Shown in pieces: positions 7,815-15,703 of a DNA stretch of 64,000 bases (its first letter is position 1; every line of letters starts with the position of its first letter). The stretch covers positions 186,001 through 250,000 of the forward strand of contig NZ_SZZH01000006.1 of NCBI RefSeq assembly GCF_005298075.1, in the 5' to 3' direction. The stretch is from Nakamurella flava. GTDB lineage: Bacteria; Actinomycetota; Actinomycetes; Mycobacteriales; Nakamurellaceae. Position numbers and translations under genes: made by a program. Below the pieces are notes generated by a model that did no database searches, was not told where the DNA came from, and saw only the letters and a list, made by a program, of their open reading frames with translations.

Positions 7815-9632
7815 TCACCGGCGGCGCAGCGAACCGAGCGAGGACACCGACACCGCCAGCACCGACACCGCGATCAGCGCACCGATCGGGGCGATCACCA
7901 CCCACGGGGCCCGCTCGACGTAGGCCATGCCCTCGGACAGCACGAGGCCCCAGTTCGGCGACGGCGGCTGCGATCCCAACCCGAGGAAGCCGAGAGCGGC
8001 CAGGGCCAGGGCAATCCCGGGCAGCCGCAGCAGGCCGTGCCGGGTGACCGGCCCGACCACGGTCGGCAACACGGAGGTGAACAGGATGCGGGCCCGCCCG
8101 ACCCCGAGCACGGGCAGGATCCGCACGTACGGCTGAGCTTTTGCCTCCGACACCAGGGCGGCGGTGTGCGCGGCCAGCGGGGACCAGCTCACCAGCGTCA
8201 CCGCGATCGCCGCGCCGAACGGGCCGGCGCCCAGCACCGCCGCGACCAGCAGCCCGGTGATGATCGGCGGGGCCGCGTTGGCGACCTCGATCGGACCGGC
8301 CACGAGCCGCGGCATCAGGCCGAGCAGCAACCCGATGACCGTGCACAGCATCGCGACGACCACCGCCAGGCCGACCGTGGAGACGGCCCCGTGGGCCACC
8401 CGGGCCAGCAGGTCACGGCCGCTGGCGTCCGCGCCGAACGGCAGGTCGGCGCTCGGCGGCGCCAGCCGCGGCCACGCCGACGTCAACGGATCCCGGCCCA
8501 GACCCGCGACCACCATCACCACGAGCGCGGCCAGGATGACCGCGGGCCCGATCCACTGCCGCCGGGCGGGGGAGCGCACCGCCGGCGGGACCGGGAGGTC
8601 ACCGGCCGACAGAGCCCGGCCGAGCAGGAGCCGCCGGCCCACCTCGGCGACGACTCCGAAGCCGACGCCGAGCAGCAGAAGGAGTAGCACGGCGGCCTGC
8701 AGGGCCGGCAGGTCCTGCGCGTTCGCGGCGCCGAGTGCGGCCCGGCCCAGACCCGGGATGGCGAAGACGACCTCGACGGCGACGGCGCCGCCGGTGATCG
8801 CCACCATCACCAGCCCGACCTGGGGCAGCAGTCCGGGCAGCGCCCGGCGCAGTACCGCGGCGGTGATGGCCGGTCGCGAGAACCCGGCGACCGCCCAGGT
8901 GATCACCCACCGCTCGGTGAAACTGGTCGTCACGGCGTCCGCGGCCAGCCGGCCGACGAGTCCGCCGGCCGGCAACCCCAGGGCCAGCGCCGGCAGCACC
9001 GCGTACTGCACACCGGACCAGCCGTACGGCGGGAACCAGCCCAGCCAGACGGCGCCGACCAGCAGCAGGACCGAGGCCAACAGGAACTCCGGCACCGCGG
9101 TGAGGGTGGCCGCGACCAGGCCGGACGTCCGCCCGGCCCGGCCCCGCACCCCGGCGACCACCGCCGGCAGCACGATCAGCGTCGCGACGAGCAGAGCGAC
9201 GATCACGGCGAAGCCCATGACGGTCAGCGAGACCCCCAGAGCCGACAGCATTCCCGGCAGGACCGGGTTGCCGGAGATCCACGAGTTCCCGAAGTCGCCG
9301 TGGAGCAGTCCGGACGCCCAGTGGGTGAACGACCCCCACGGCCCGGCACCGAGGCCCAGATCGGCGCGAATGGCGGCCAGCGCCTCCCCGGTGGCCTCCT
9401 GCTCGGCGGACCGGGCCCGCAGGATCGTCTGCGCCGGGTCACGACCGGAGAACCACGGCAGCATGCCGACGACCGCCAGCACCCCGAGCACCGTCGCCAC
9501 CCGGGATGCCGGCGCGATCCACCGCCCCCACGTCCGCCCGGGACCACCCGGCCGACGGGCACCCCTGGACACCGGCACCGACCCCGGCGCTTCCGCCGTC
9601 GCCGTCCGACCCTCGGGGTGCCCGCCGCTCAC
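7815..9632 (-). CDS. Fused ABC-transporter permease (DppB-DppC-like) of a peptide/nickel/opine-type importer
   Basis: A 605-residue protein joining two permeases that are normally separate. Residues 1-330 are DppB/NikB-like (GLLHGDFGNSW near the start, an EAA-type loop around the SFTERWVITWAVAG segment, end PGLGRAALGAANAQDLP). After a short cytoplasmic linker, residues from about 350 to 605 are DppC/NikC-like (LPFGADASGRDLLARVAHGA, then an EAA loop near VRILPVLGVGRARILF). The GTG start is 1 nt after the stop of the binding-protein gene, so it is the last gene of the five-gene operon. The length is the sum of two normal subunits, and no frameshift is needed. Confidence 0.85.
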   Translation of the reverse strand: MSGGHPEGRTATAEAPGSVPVSRGARRPGGPGRTWGRWIAPASRVATVLGVLAVVGMLPWFSGRDPAQTILRARSAEQEATGEALAAIRADLGLGAGPWGSFTHWASGLLHGDFGNSWISGNPVLPGMLSALGVSLTVMGFAVIVALLVATLIVLPAVVAGVRGRAGRTSGLVAATLTAVPEFLLASVLLLVGAVWLGWFPPYGWSGVQYAVLPALALGLPAGGLVGRLAADAVTTSFTERWVITWAVAGFSRPAITAAVLRRALPGLLPQVGLVMVAITGGAVAVEVVFAIPGLGRAALGAANAQDLPALQAAVLLLLLLGVGFGVVAEVGRRLLLGRALSAGDLPVPPAVRSPARRQWIGPAVILAALVVMVVAGLGRDPLTSAWPRLAPPSADLPFGADASGRDLLARVAHGAVSTVGLAVVVAMLCTVIGLLLGLMPRLVAGPIEVANAAPPIITGLLVAAVLGAGPFGAAIAVTLVSWSPLAAHTAALVSEAKAQPYVRILPVLGVGRARILFTSVLPTVVGPVTRHGLLRLPGIALALAALGFLGLGSQPPSPNWGLVLSEGMAYVERAPWVVIAPIGALIAVSVLAVSVSSLGSLRRR

Positions 9633-9633
9633 G

Positions 9634-11190
9634 TCAGCCGACCTGGGTGTCGGCGGTGATCAGGGTGCGCTCCCGCGGGTCGCGCGCGGCGCCGGTGACG
9701 TTCGCCTGCTCGCCCTGGATGACCCGCTCGTGCAGCATCGGCACGGCGGCATCGGTGTCCAGGATGAGCTTCTCGGCCTGCAGGATCGCCGCCCGACGCT
9801 CACCACCGGCCGGGATGGCCGCGGCGGTCTGCAACGCCTGGTCGACGTTCGGGTCGCACAGCTGCGAGATGTTGAACGACCCCTCACAGGAGAAGTCGGA
9901 GTACATGTAGGCGGCCGGGTCACCGGAATCCAGCACGGTCGCCCGCGACAGGATGAACGCGTCGAAATTGCCGGCCAGCGCGTCCTTCTCGATGTAGCTG
10001 TACTCGCGGATCACCTGTTCTACCTCGAAACCGGCGGCCTCCAGCTGCTGTTCGAGCTGCACGGCGACCTCGGGCAGTTCGGCCCGGTCGGTGAACGTGC
10101 CGAGGGTGATCTTCGGCCTGGTGGTGGCGATGTCGGTGGCCGCCGCGGTCGGCGTGCGCTCCGGACGGTCGGCCGACCAGGGCAGCGCCGGACCCAGCAG
10201 GCCCTTGGCGACGTCGGCCCGGCCCTCGTAGACCTGGTCGACGATGACGGACGGGTTGATCGCCCGCCGGGCCGCCGCGCGGACGGCCGGGTCGGTGAAG
10301 ACGCCCTTCTCCGTGTTCAGGTACAGCGTATTGGTGCGCGGCATCGGCACCTCGTGGATGAGAGCCGGGTCGACCACCGCGGCCTGAGCCACCGGGACGG
10401 CCTCGACCACGTCCGCGGTGCCGGTGCGCAGTGCGGCCGCGCGCGCGGTGCCGTCCGGGACGAAGCTGGCGTCGATACCGGCGGCCTTGGCCTTCTCGCC
10501 CCAGTAGCCGTCGAAACGGTTCAGGGTGGCGGTGCTCGTGCCGTCGACCGCGACCAGCTCGAACGGGCCGGTGCCGTTGCCGATCGGATCGACCGGCCCG
10601 CCGGTGTACGCGTCCGGCGACAGGATCGACAGCTGCGGGCTCGAGAGTCGTTGCGGGACCAGTGGGTCCTTCTTGCCGGTGGTCACCGTGACGGTGCCCG
10701 GCGCGTCCGAGGTGACGGTGAGGTCGACGCCGTCGAGGATGCGGGGCTTGGGCGACGCCTTCGTCGCGGCGGTCAGCGCGGTCACCACGGACGCGGCGTC
10801 GAAGTCGTTGCCGTCATGGAACTTCACGCCCTCGCGGAGGGTGAACCTCCAGGTGGTGTCGTTCACCTGCTCCCAGGAGGTCGCCAGAGCCGGCTGGGCG
10901 TCGCCGTTCTCGTCCAGCACGACCAGCGTCTCCGCGATCGACAGCCGGGACAACTTGAAGGCGTCGTCGCTGAACTGCGACAGGTTCGACCGGGGCGGCT
11001 GCATGAAGGCGACCCGTACCCGGGCGTCGGAGGAACCGCCGGAGGTGGCCTCCACGGACGCGGTCGGCGACGAGGCGGTGGAGCCGCCGGTCCCGGCGAA
11101 GCAGCCGGTGAGCAGGAGGGTGCCGGTGACGACGCCGACGCCGGTGGTGGCCAGTCGGCGGCGGGTGGTGCGGGGCGGGCTGTGGATCAT
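9634..11190 (-). CDS. ABC-transporter substrate-binding lipoprotein (SBP_bac_5 / DppA-NikA-CntA type)
   Basis: A 518-residue lipoprotein. The signal peptide carries the lipobox LTGC near residue 30, followed by a Ser/Thr/Gly linker and a family 5 extracellular binding domain (WRFTLREGVKFHDGNDFDAASV). It captures the ligand outside the membrane and hands it to the fused permease. The ATG at 11190 overlaps the stop of the MFS gene. Members of this family bind peptides, nickel chelates or opine metallophores. A metal-chelate ligand is favoured here because a Zur-like box heads the operon and the ATPases are short. Confidence 0.85.
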   Translation of the reverse strand: MIHSPPRTTRRRLATTGVGVVTGTLLLTGCFAGTGGSTASSPTASVEATSGGSSDARVRVAFMQPPRSNLSQFSDDAFKLSRLSIAETLVVLDENGDAQPALATSWEQVNDTTWRFTLREGVKFHDGNDFDAASVVTALTAATKASPKPRILDGVDLTVTSDAPGTVTVTTGKKDPLVPQRLSSPQLSILSPDAYTGGPVDPIGNGTGPFELVAVDGTSTATLNRFDGYWGEKAKAAGIDASFVPDGTARAAALRTGTADVVEAVPVAQAAVVDPALIHEVPMPRTNTLYLNTEKGVFTDPAVRAAARRAINPSVIVDQVYEGRADVAKGLLGPALPWSADRPERTPTAAATDIATTRPKITLGTFTDRAELPEVAVQLEQQLEAAGFEVEQVIREYSYIEKDALAGNFDAFILSRATVLDSGDPAAYMYSDFSCEGSFNISQLCDPNVDQALQTAAAIPAGGERRAAILQAEKLILDTDAAVPMLHERVIQGEQANVTGAARDPRERTLITADTQVG

Positions 11191-12545
11191 GGCTGTCCGT
11201 TTCTCTTCGGCGTGCTGACGGGGTCGAGAAGTGGGGCGGGGGCGGACGTCGCCACCGCGCGGGAGGTCGAATCGGCCCGGCCGGTGCGGAACAGGACCGC
11301 CATGACGACGGCGCTCAGGGCGGGGAACAGGGCCATCAGCCACCAGGCGGTGCCGGCCCCGACGACAGGCTGCCGTGCGTGGTCCAGGAAAGGTCCGACG
11401 ACGAACGACCCGAGCAGGACGGCGACACCGCCGGCGGTGGCCAGCAGGCCGTACCAGGCACCGGACGGCTGGTTCCCGGCGAACCGGCCGACCTGGTCCA
11501 TCGCCACCGGCACCACGGTCATCTGCCCGAGCGTCAGCAGCACCACCCAGGTGATGGCGGGCCACAACGCGATCTCGCCCGGTGTGTGCGGCGCCCACAC
11601 GGCGACGACGACGAAACCGGCGACCATCAGACCGAACCCGACCGGCAGCGACCAGCGGGTCGGCAGCCGCCGGGTCAGCGCGGCGATCGGCAGCTGGGCC
11701 ACGATGATCAATACCGCGGCCAGCAGGAACAGTCCGGGCAGGGCCGCCGGCCCGGCGCCGACGCGGTCCAGTTCCACCGGCAGACCCACGTACAGCTGGT
11801 TGTAGCTGAGCAGGTAGCTGCTGTAGGCCAGGCAGAACAGCAGGAAGCGCCGGTCCCGCAGGGCCACGCGCCAGGACGCGGGCACCGCTGTCGCGTCGGC
11901 GCCCGTCGGCCGTGAGCGTGGCGACCGGAGCGGCGGACCGGGCGGCAGCACCCGGTACAGCGCCACTCCGACCACCGCGAACAGCGCGGCGCCGGCCAGC
12001 GCCACAGTGGTGAAACCGTGGACGAGCAGCACCCCGCCGAGCACCGGCCCGAGAACGGCTCCCACCTCGCCACACACGGCCAGCAGGGCGAACAGGCGGT
12101 CCCGTGTCGGGGTCCTCCGCAGGCCCGTCGAGTCCTGCGGCTCGGCGTCGTCTGCCCGACCCTTGCTGGCCAGCAACGACTCCAGCGCCGGGGAGAACAG
12201 CGCGCCACCGATCCCGGTGAGCACGGCGGCGACGATCATCCACGAGACCGAGCCGGCCATTGCGAGAGCGACGTAGCCGATGGTGCGGACGACTGTCCCG
12301 GCCACCATCACCCGGCGGGCCCCGTATCGGTCGGCCAGCGCGCCGCCGACGACGAACATGCCCTGCTGGCTGAACGTCCGGACGGCCAGGGTCACCGCGA
12401 TGGCCGTGCCGGAGGCCGCCAGACCGTCGTGCAGGCGGACGGCGATGAACGGGACGACCCCGTAGAAGCCGACGTTGAAGGCGAACTGGGTCGCGAGCAG
12501 GGTGCGGACGACCGCGGTCGACCGCTCGGGAGCGCGGGTGGTCAT
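11187..12545 (-). CDS. MFS transporter embedded in the ABC importer operon
   Basis: A 452-residue major facilitator protein with twelve predicted membrane segments. The loop between helices 2 and 3 has GGALADRYGARRVMV, the MFS motif A. It lies between the ATPase genes and the binding-protein gene, overlapping both by 4 nt, so it is part of the same transcript. In staphylococcal cnt loci an MFS protein (CntE) exports the metallophore that the ABC system then re-imports. The gene content here resembles that layout, but no metallophore synthase is in the window. Export of another compound is possible. Confidence 0.8.
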   Translation of the reverse strand: MTTRAPERSTAVVRTLLATQFAFNVGFYGVVPFIAVRLHDGLAASGTAIAVTLAVRTFSQQGMFVVGGALADRYGARRVMVAGTVVRTIGYVALAMAGSVSWMIVAAVLTGIGGALFSPALESLLASKGRADDAEPQDSTGLRRTPTRDRLFALLAVCGEVGAVLGPVLGGVLLVHGFTTVALAGAALFAVVGVALYRVLPPGPPLRSPRSRPTGADATAVPASWRVALRDRRFLLFCLAYSSYLLSYNQLYVGLPVELDRVGAGPAALPGLFLLAAVLIIVAQLPIAALTRRLPTRWSLPVGFGLMVAGFVVVAVWAPHTPGEIALWPAITWVVLLTLGQMTVVPVAMDQVGRFAGNQPSGAWYGLLATAGGVAVLLGSFVVGPFLDHARQPVVGAGTAWWLMALFPALSAVVMAVLFRTGRADSTSRAVATSAPAPLLDPVSTPKRNGQP

Positions 12546-13354
12546 GCCGTGAGCAGCCGCGGGATGCTGCCGAGCAGGCGCCGGGTCTCCGGATGTGTGG
12601 GGCGGGTCAGCAGGTCGGACGTGGTGGCGTCCTCGACGATGCGACCTTCCGACATCACGACGCAGCGATCGCACAGTCGGGAGACGACCGACAGGTCGTG
12701 GGTGACGATGATCAGGCCGGTCTGCACGGTCGCGCACACCTGCTCGAGCACGGCCAGCACCTGTTGGCGCAGCGGCAGATCCAGGCCGCTCACCGGTTCG
12801 TCGGCGAGGATCATCCGGGCGCCGGGGGCGAGGGCACGGGCGATGGCCACCCGCTGGCACTGACCGCCGCTCAGCTCGTGGGGCCGGCGGAGCAGGAACG
12901 TCTCGTCCAGACCCACCGCGGCCAGCACCTGGGCGACCCGGGCCCGGTGATCGACGTCGACGTGCAACCGGCGCAACGGTTCGGCGACCAGGTCGGCCAC
13001 CCGGCGCCGGGGGTCGAGGGAACCGGCCGGATCCTGGGGGACGTACTGCACCTGCTGCCGGTACCAGCGCAGGTCACGGACCCCGCCGGGCGCGATCGGA
13101 CGGTTGTCGTAGACGATCTCGCCGGCGTCGGCGGACTCCAACGCCAGCAGCAGGCGCAGCAGCGTGGACTTGCCCGATCCGGAGGATCCGACGATCCCGA
13201 CCCGCTGCCCCGGGTCGACCCGTAGATCCACCCCGTCCAGGGCGACGACGGACTGCTGCCGGCCGGCCGGGGCCCGATAGACGCGTCGCAGACCGTTGAC
13301 CCGGAGAACGCCGCAACCGGGGGCTGTCTGGTCGGTCACGAAGTCGGTTCTCAC
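12542..13354 (-). CDS. ABC-transporter ATPase (DppF/NikE/CntF-like)
   Basis: A 270-residue nucleotide-binding subunit. It has Walker A GSSGSGKS, a Q-loop in YVPQDPAGSLDP, the signature LSGGQCQRV, Walker B ILADEPVSGLD and the switch His in IVTHD. It lacks the C-terminal oligopeptide extension of DppF (about 330 residues), which makes it similar in size to nickel and opine-metallophore ATPases. The GTG at 13354 overlaps the first ATPase gene by 4 nt; upstream in-frame residues are Arg-rich shadow sequence inside that gene. It works as a heterodimer with the neighbouring ATPase on the fused permease. Confidence 0.87.
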   Translation of the reverse strand: MRTDFVTDQTAPGCGVLRVNGLRRVYRAPAGRQQSVVALDGVDLRVDPGQRVGIVGSSGSGKSTLLRLLLALESADAGEIVYDNRPIAPGGVRDLRWYRQQVQYVPQDPAGSLDPRRRVADLVAEPLRRLHVDVDHRARVAQVLAAVGLDETFLLRRPHELSGGQCQRVAIARALAPGARMILADEPVSGLDLPLRQQVLAVLEQVCATVQTGLIIVTHDLSVVSRLCDRCVVMSEGRIVEDATTSDLLTRPTHPETRRLLGSIPRLLTA

Positions 13355-14229
13355 GATGCCCACCTCGTCGCGGCGACGAGGTCGCGCTCGATGTCGTGCG
13401 CGGAGTCGATGAGCCGCCGGGTGGCGGGATGGCCGGGCGCGGCGACGATCTGGGCGGCCGGTCCGCGTTCGACGACGACACCGGCGTCCATGACCGCGAT
13501 CTCGTCGCACAGCGACGCGGCCACCGCGATGTCGTGGGTGATGAACAGCAGCGCCGGCCCGCCTGCCCCACCGGTGCGCTGCCGCAGCAGTTCCAGCACC
13601 GCGGCCTGGGTGACGACGTCGAGGGCGGTGGTGGGTTCGTCGGCGACCAGCAGCCCGACCTCACAGGCCAGCGCGAGAGCCAGGCAGACGCGCTGCCGCT
13701 GCCCTCCGGACAGTGCCCCGGGATGCGAGCGCAGGATAGGCTCCGGGTCGTTCAGGCCGACCCCGCGGAGCAGCAGGTCGACCTCCGCCGCGGCCGCGGC
13801 CCGGGACAGGCCCCGGCGCCGCAGCGGTTCCCGCAGCTGACGGCCGATCCGCGCCATCGGATTGAGGGCGGTGGCCGAATCCTGGACCACCAGCCCGACC
13901 CGGGCGGCGGCGGCCCGGCGGGCGGCCGGTCGGTGCAGGACCTCGGTTCCGCCGACCTGGACCGACCCGTGCGCGCGGGCGATGGGCGGCAGGCAACCGG
14001 CCACGGCCGCCGCGGTCAGGCTCTTGCCGGAGCCGGACGCGCCCAGCAGCGCCAGGCGTCCACCCGCCCGGATGTGCAGGTCGACGCCGGCGACCGGGGT
14101 CGCCGAGCCGAGCCGGACGGTCAGGTCGGACACCGACAGCGCCGGTGGATCCGCCAGTGTCGTCGCGCCCGAGAGGCGTTCTGCCCGCTGGTCATTCGTT
14201 CGGGGAGCACGGTCGGATCGCTGCGGCAC
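13351..14229 (-). CDS. ABC-transporter ATPase (DppD/NikD/CntD-like), first gene of the operon
   Basis: A 292-residue ATPase with Walker A GASGSGKS, signature LSGGQRQRV, Walker B LLVADEPTTALD and switch His in FITHD. The start is placed at GTG 14229. Upstream in-frame ATGs (14286, 14262, 14256) lie in or before a Zur-like box, and a -10-like TACTAT (14241-14236) ends 6 nt before the GTG, which suggests a leaderless message. The conserved domain begins about 27 residues after this start. It begins an operon of ATPase, ATPase, MFS, binding protein and fused permease. Confidence 0.83.
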   Translation of the reverse strand: MPQRSDRAPRTNDQRAERLSGATTLADPPALSVSDLTVRLGSATPVAGVDLHIRAGGRLALLGASGSGKSLTAAAVAGCLPPIARAHGSVQVGGTEVLHRPAARRAAAARVGLVVQDSATALNPMARIGRQLREPLRRRGLSRAAAAAEVDLLLRGVGLNDPEPILRSHPGALSGGQRQRVCLALALACEVGLLVADEPTTALDVVTQAAVLELLRQRTGGAGGPALLFITHDIAVAASLCDEIAVMDAGVVVERGPAAQIVAAPGHPATRRLIDSAHDIERDLVAATRWAS

Positions 14230-14235
14230 GGCACG

Positions 14236-14267
14236 ATAGTACCTAATCGGAGTCATTATCATTTTCA
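14236..14267 (-). promoter_or_regulatory. Zur-like box and promoter of the ABC/MFS operon
   Basis: On the minus strand, positions 14267-14253 read TGAAAATGATAATGA. The left arm is a perfect half of the TGAAAATnATTTTCA-like inverted repeat of actinobacterial Zur sites; the right arm is degenerate. It covers the -35 region of a -10-like TACTAT at 14241-14236, so binding would block transcription. The surrounding DNA is otherwise GC-rich, which makes this AT-rich block stand out. Assignment to Zur rather than another Fur-family protein is inferred from sequence likeness. Confidence 0.6.
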
Positions 14268-14340
14268 CTAGCACTGCGAACGACATTCATACCGGGTGGC
14301 GCACCGCGTCCGGGTCGCCCGGGAGGGGCACCATCAGCCC

Positions 14341-15615
14341 ATGGACTCCTGGACCGAGCACGTCATCTGGTGGCACGTCTACCCGCTGGGCTTCGTCGGC
14401 GCCGAGCCCACTGCCGACGCCGGCACCCCGGTCACCCACCGGCTGGACCGGCTGCACGGCTGGCTCGACCACGTCATCAGCCTGGGCGCCAACGGTTTGG
14501 CCCTCGGGCCGATCTTCGCGTCCGAGACCCACGGATACGACACCCGCGACTACCTCACGCTGGATCCGCGGCTGGGCGACGACGACGACTTCGATGCCCT
14601 CATCTCGGCCTGCCGGGAACGGGGCATCCGCGTGCTGCTCGACGGGGTCTTCAACCATGCCGGACGCAGCTTCCCGCCGGTCGCTGAGGCCATCGCCGCC
14701 GGACCGGGTGGTCCGGCGGGACAGTGGATCCGCTGGAGCGGTGAGCACCCCTACGCGTTCGAGGGCCACGAGCCCCTGGTCACCCTCGACCACGGCAACC
14801 CCGCCGTGCAGGACATGGTCGTGGAGGTCATGAACCACTGGCTCGACCGCGGCATCGACGGCTGGCGGCTCGACGCCGCTTACGCCGTTCCGGCCGAGTT
14901 CTGGGCGGCAGTCCTGCCCCGGGTCCGCGAACGACACCCGGACGCGTGGTTCGTCGGCGAGATGATCCACGGGCCCTACGACGAGTACGTCGCCGCATCG
15001 ACCCTCGACTCGATCACCCAGTACGAGCTGTGGAAGGCCACCTGGTCCTCGCTGCGGGAACGCAACCTGTGGGAGCTCGACTGGACCGTCCGTCGGAACG
15101 ACGAGTTGCTCAGCGCGTTCGTGCCGATGACCTTCGTCAGCAACCACGACGTCACCCGGGTCGCGGGACAGATCGAGGACCACCGGCATCGCAGCCACGC
15201 CGCCGCGTTGCTGCTCTTCCTGCCGGGGGTCCCCAGCATCTACTACGGCGACGAGTTCGGCTTCGACGCCGTCAAGGAGGACCGACCCGGTGGCGATGAC
15301 GCCGTCCGCCCCGAGATGCCCTCCACACCAGCAGAAGTCGCCGACGATGACGGTCTGCGGTCGGTCTACGAACGGCTCATCGGCGTCCGCCGTCGGCACC
15401 CCTGGTTGTTGCGCGCACACGTCGAGATGCAGGACCTCGCCGACGAGCGCGCCCGGCTCCGGGCGACGTCAGCGGACGGTCAGAGCCTCGTACTGGCGCT
15501 CAACCTGGCCGAGGAGCCCTACCCGGTGGGCGATCTCGGTGAAGTGGTGGAGACATTGAGCCCGCTGGACGGCGAGGCACTGCCCCCGCACTCCTGGTCG
15601 ATCCACGCGGGGTGA
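14341..15615 (+). CDS. GH13 alpha-amylase-family glycosidase
   Basis: A 424-residue TIM-barrel hydrolase of the alpha-amylase clan. The four family motifs are present: region I LDGVFNHAG, region II GWRLDAAY with nucleophile Asp178, region III WFVGEMIHG with acid/base Glu207, and region IV FVSNHD with Asp270. It has no signal peptide and a short C-terminal beta domain, so it is cytosolic. It is close to small actinobacterial amylases of unknown specificity; a maltooligosaccharide or trehalose-type substrate is possible. The ATG start at 14341 is divergent from the ABC operon; a hairpin follows the stop. Confidence 0.85.
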   Translation: MDSWTEHVIWWHVYPLGFVGAEPTADAGTPVTHRLDRLHGWLDHVISLGANGLALGPIFASETHGYDTRDYLTLDPRLGDDDDFDALISACRERGIRVLLDGVFNHAGRSFPPVAEAIAAGPGGPAGQWIRWSGEHPYAFEGHEPLVTLDHGNPAVQDMVVEVMNHWLDRGIDGWRLDAAYAVPAEFWAAVLPRVRERHPDAWFVGEMIHGPYDEYVAASTLDSITQYELWKATWSSLRERNLWELDWTVRRNDELLSAFVPMTFVSNHDVTRVAGQIEDHRHRSHAAALLLFLPGVPSIYYGDEFGFDAVKEDRPGGDDAVRPEMPSTPAEVADDDGLRSVYERLIGVRRRHPWLLRAHVEMQDLADERARLRATSADGQSLVLALNLAEEPYPVGDLGEVVETLSPLDGEALPPHSWSIHAG

Positions 15616-15640
15616 CCGGGCGCGGCACCGGCGCGGTTCT

Positions 15641-15675
15641 GGCGGGAAACAGCCGGTGAGCGGCTGTTTCCCGCC
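15641..15675. terminator. Bidirectional hairpin terminator between the GH13 gene and acs
   Basis: A perfect 15-bp stem (GGCGGGAAACAGCCG at 15641-15655, complement at 15661-15675) with a 5-nt loop, 25 nt after the GH13 stop and 28 nt after the acs stop on the other strand. There is no long T run, as is usual in GC-rich Actinobacteria. Confidence 0.75.
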
Positions 15676-15703
15676 GGAACGCGAGCCCGGGCGGTCGACG
15701 ATG

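Noticed and set aside
8164-11805. A 1213-codon plus-strand frame across the importer operon
   Set aside because: Low-complexity Ala/Thr/Arg/Ser sequence, antisense to the permease, binding-protein and MFS genes, with no domain.
14254-14286. ATG starts for the first ABC ATPase within or before the Zur-like box
   Set aside because: The box and -10-like sequence would then be inside the coding region; GTG 14229 just after the -10 is more consistent.
14287-15420. A 377-codon minus-strand frame opposite the GH13 gene
   Set aside because: The plus strand has all four GH13 catalytic motifs; the antisense frame has none.
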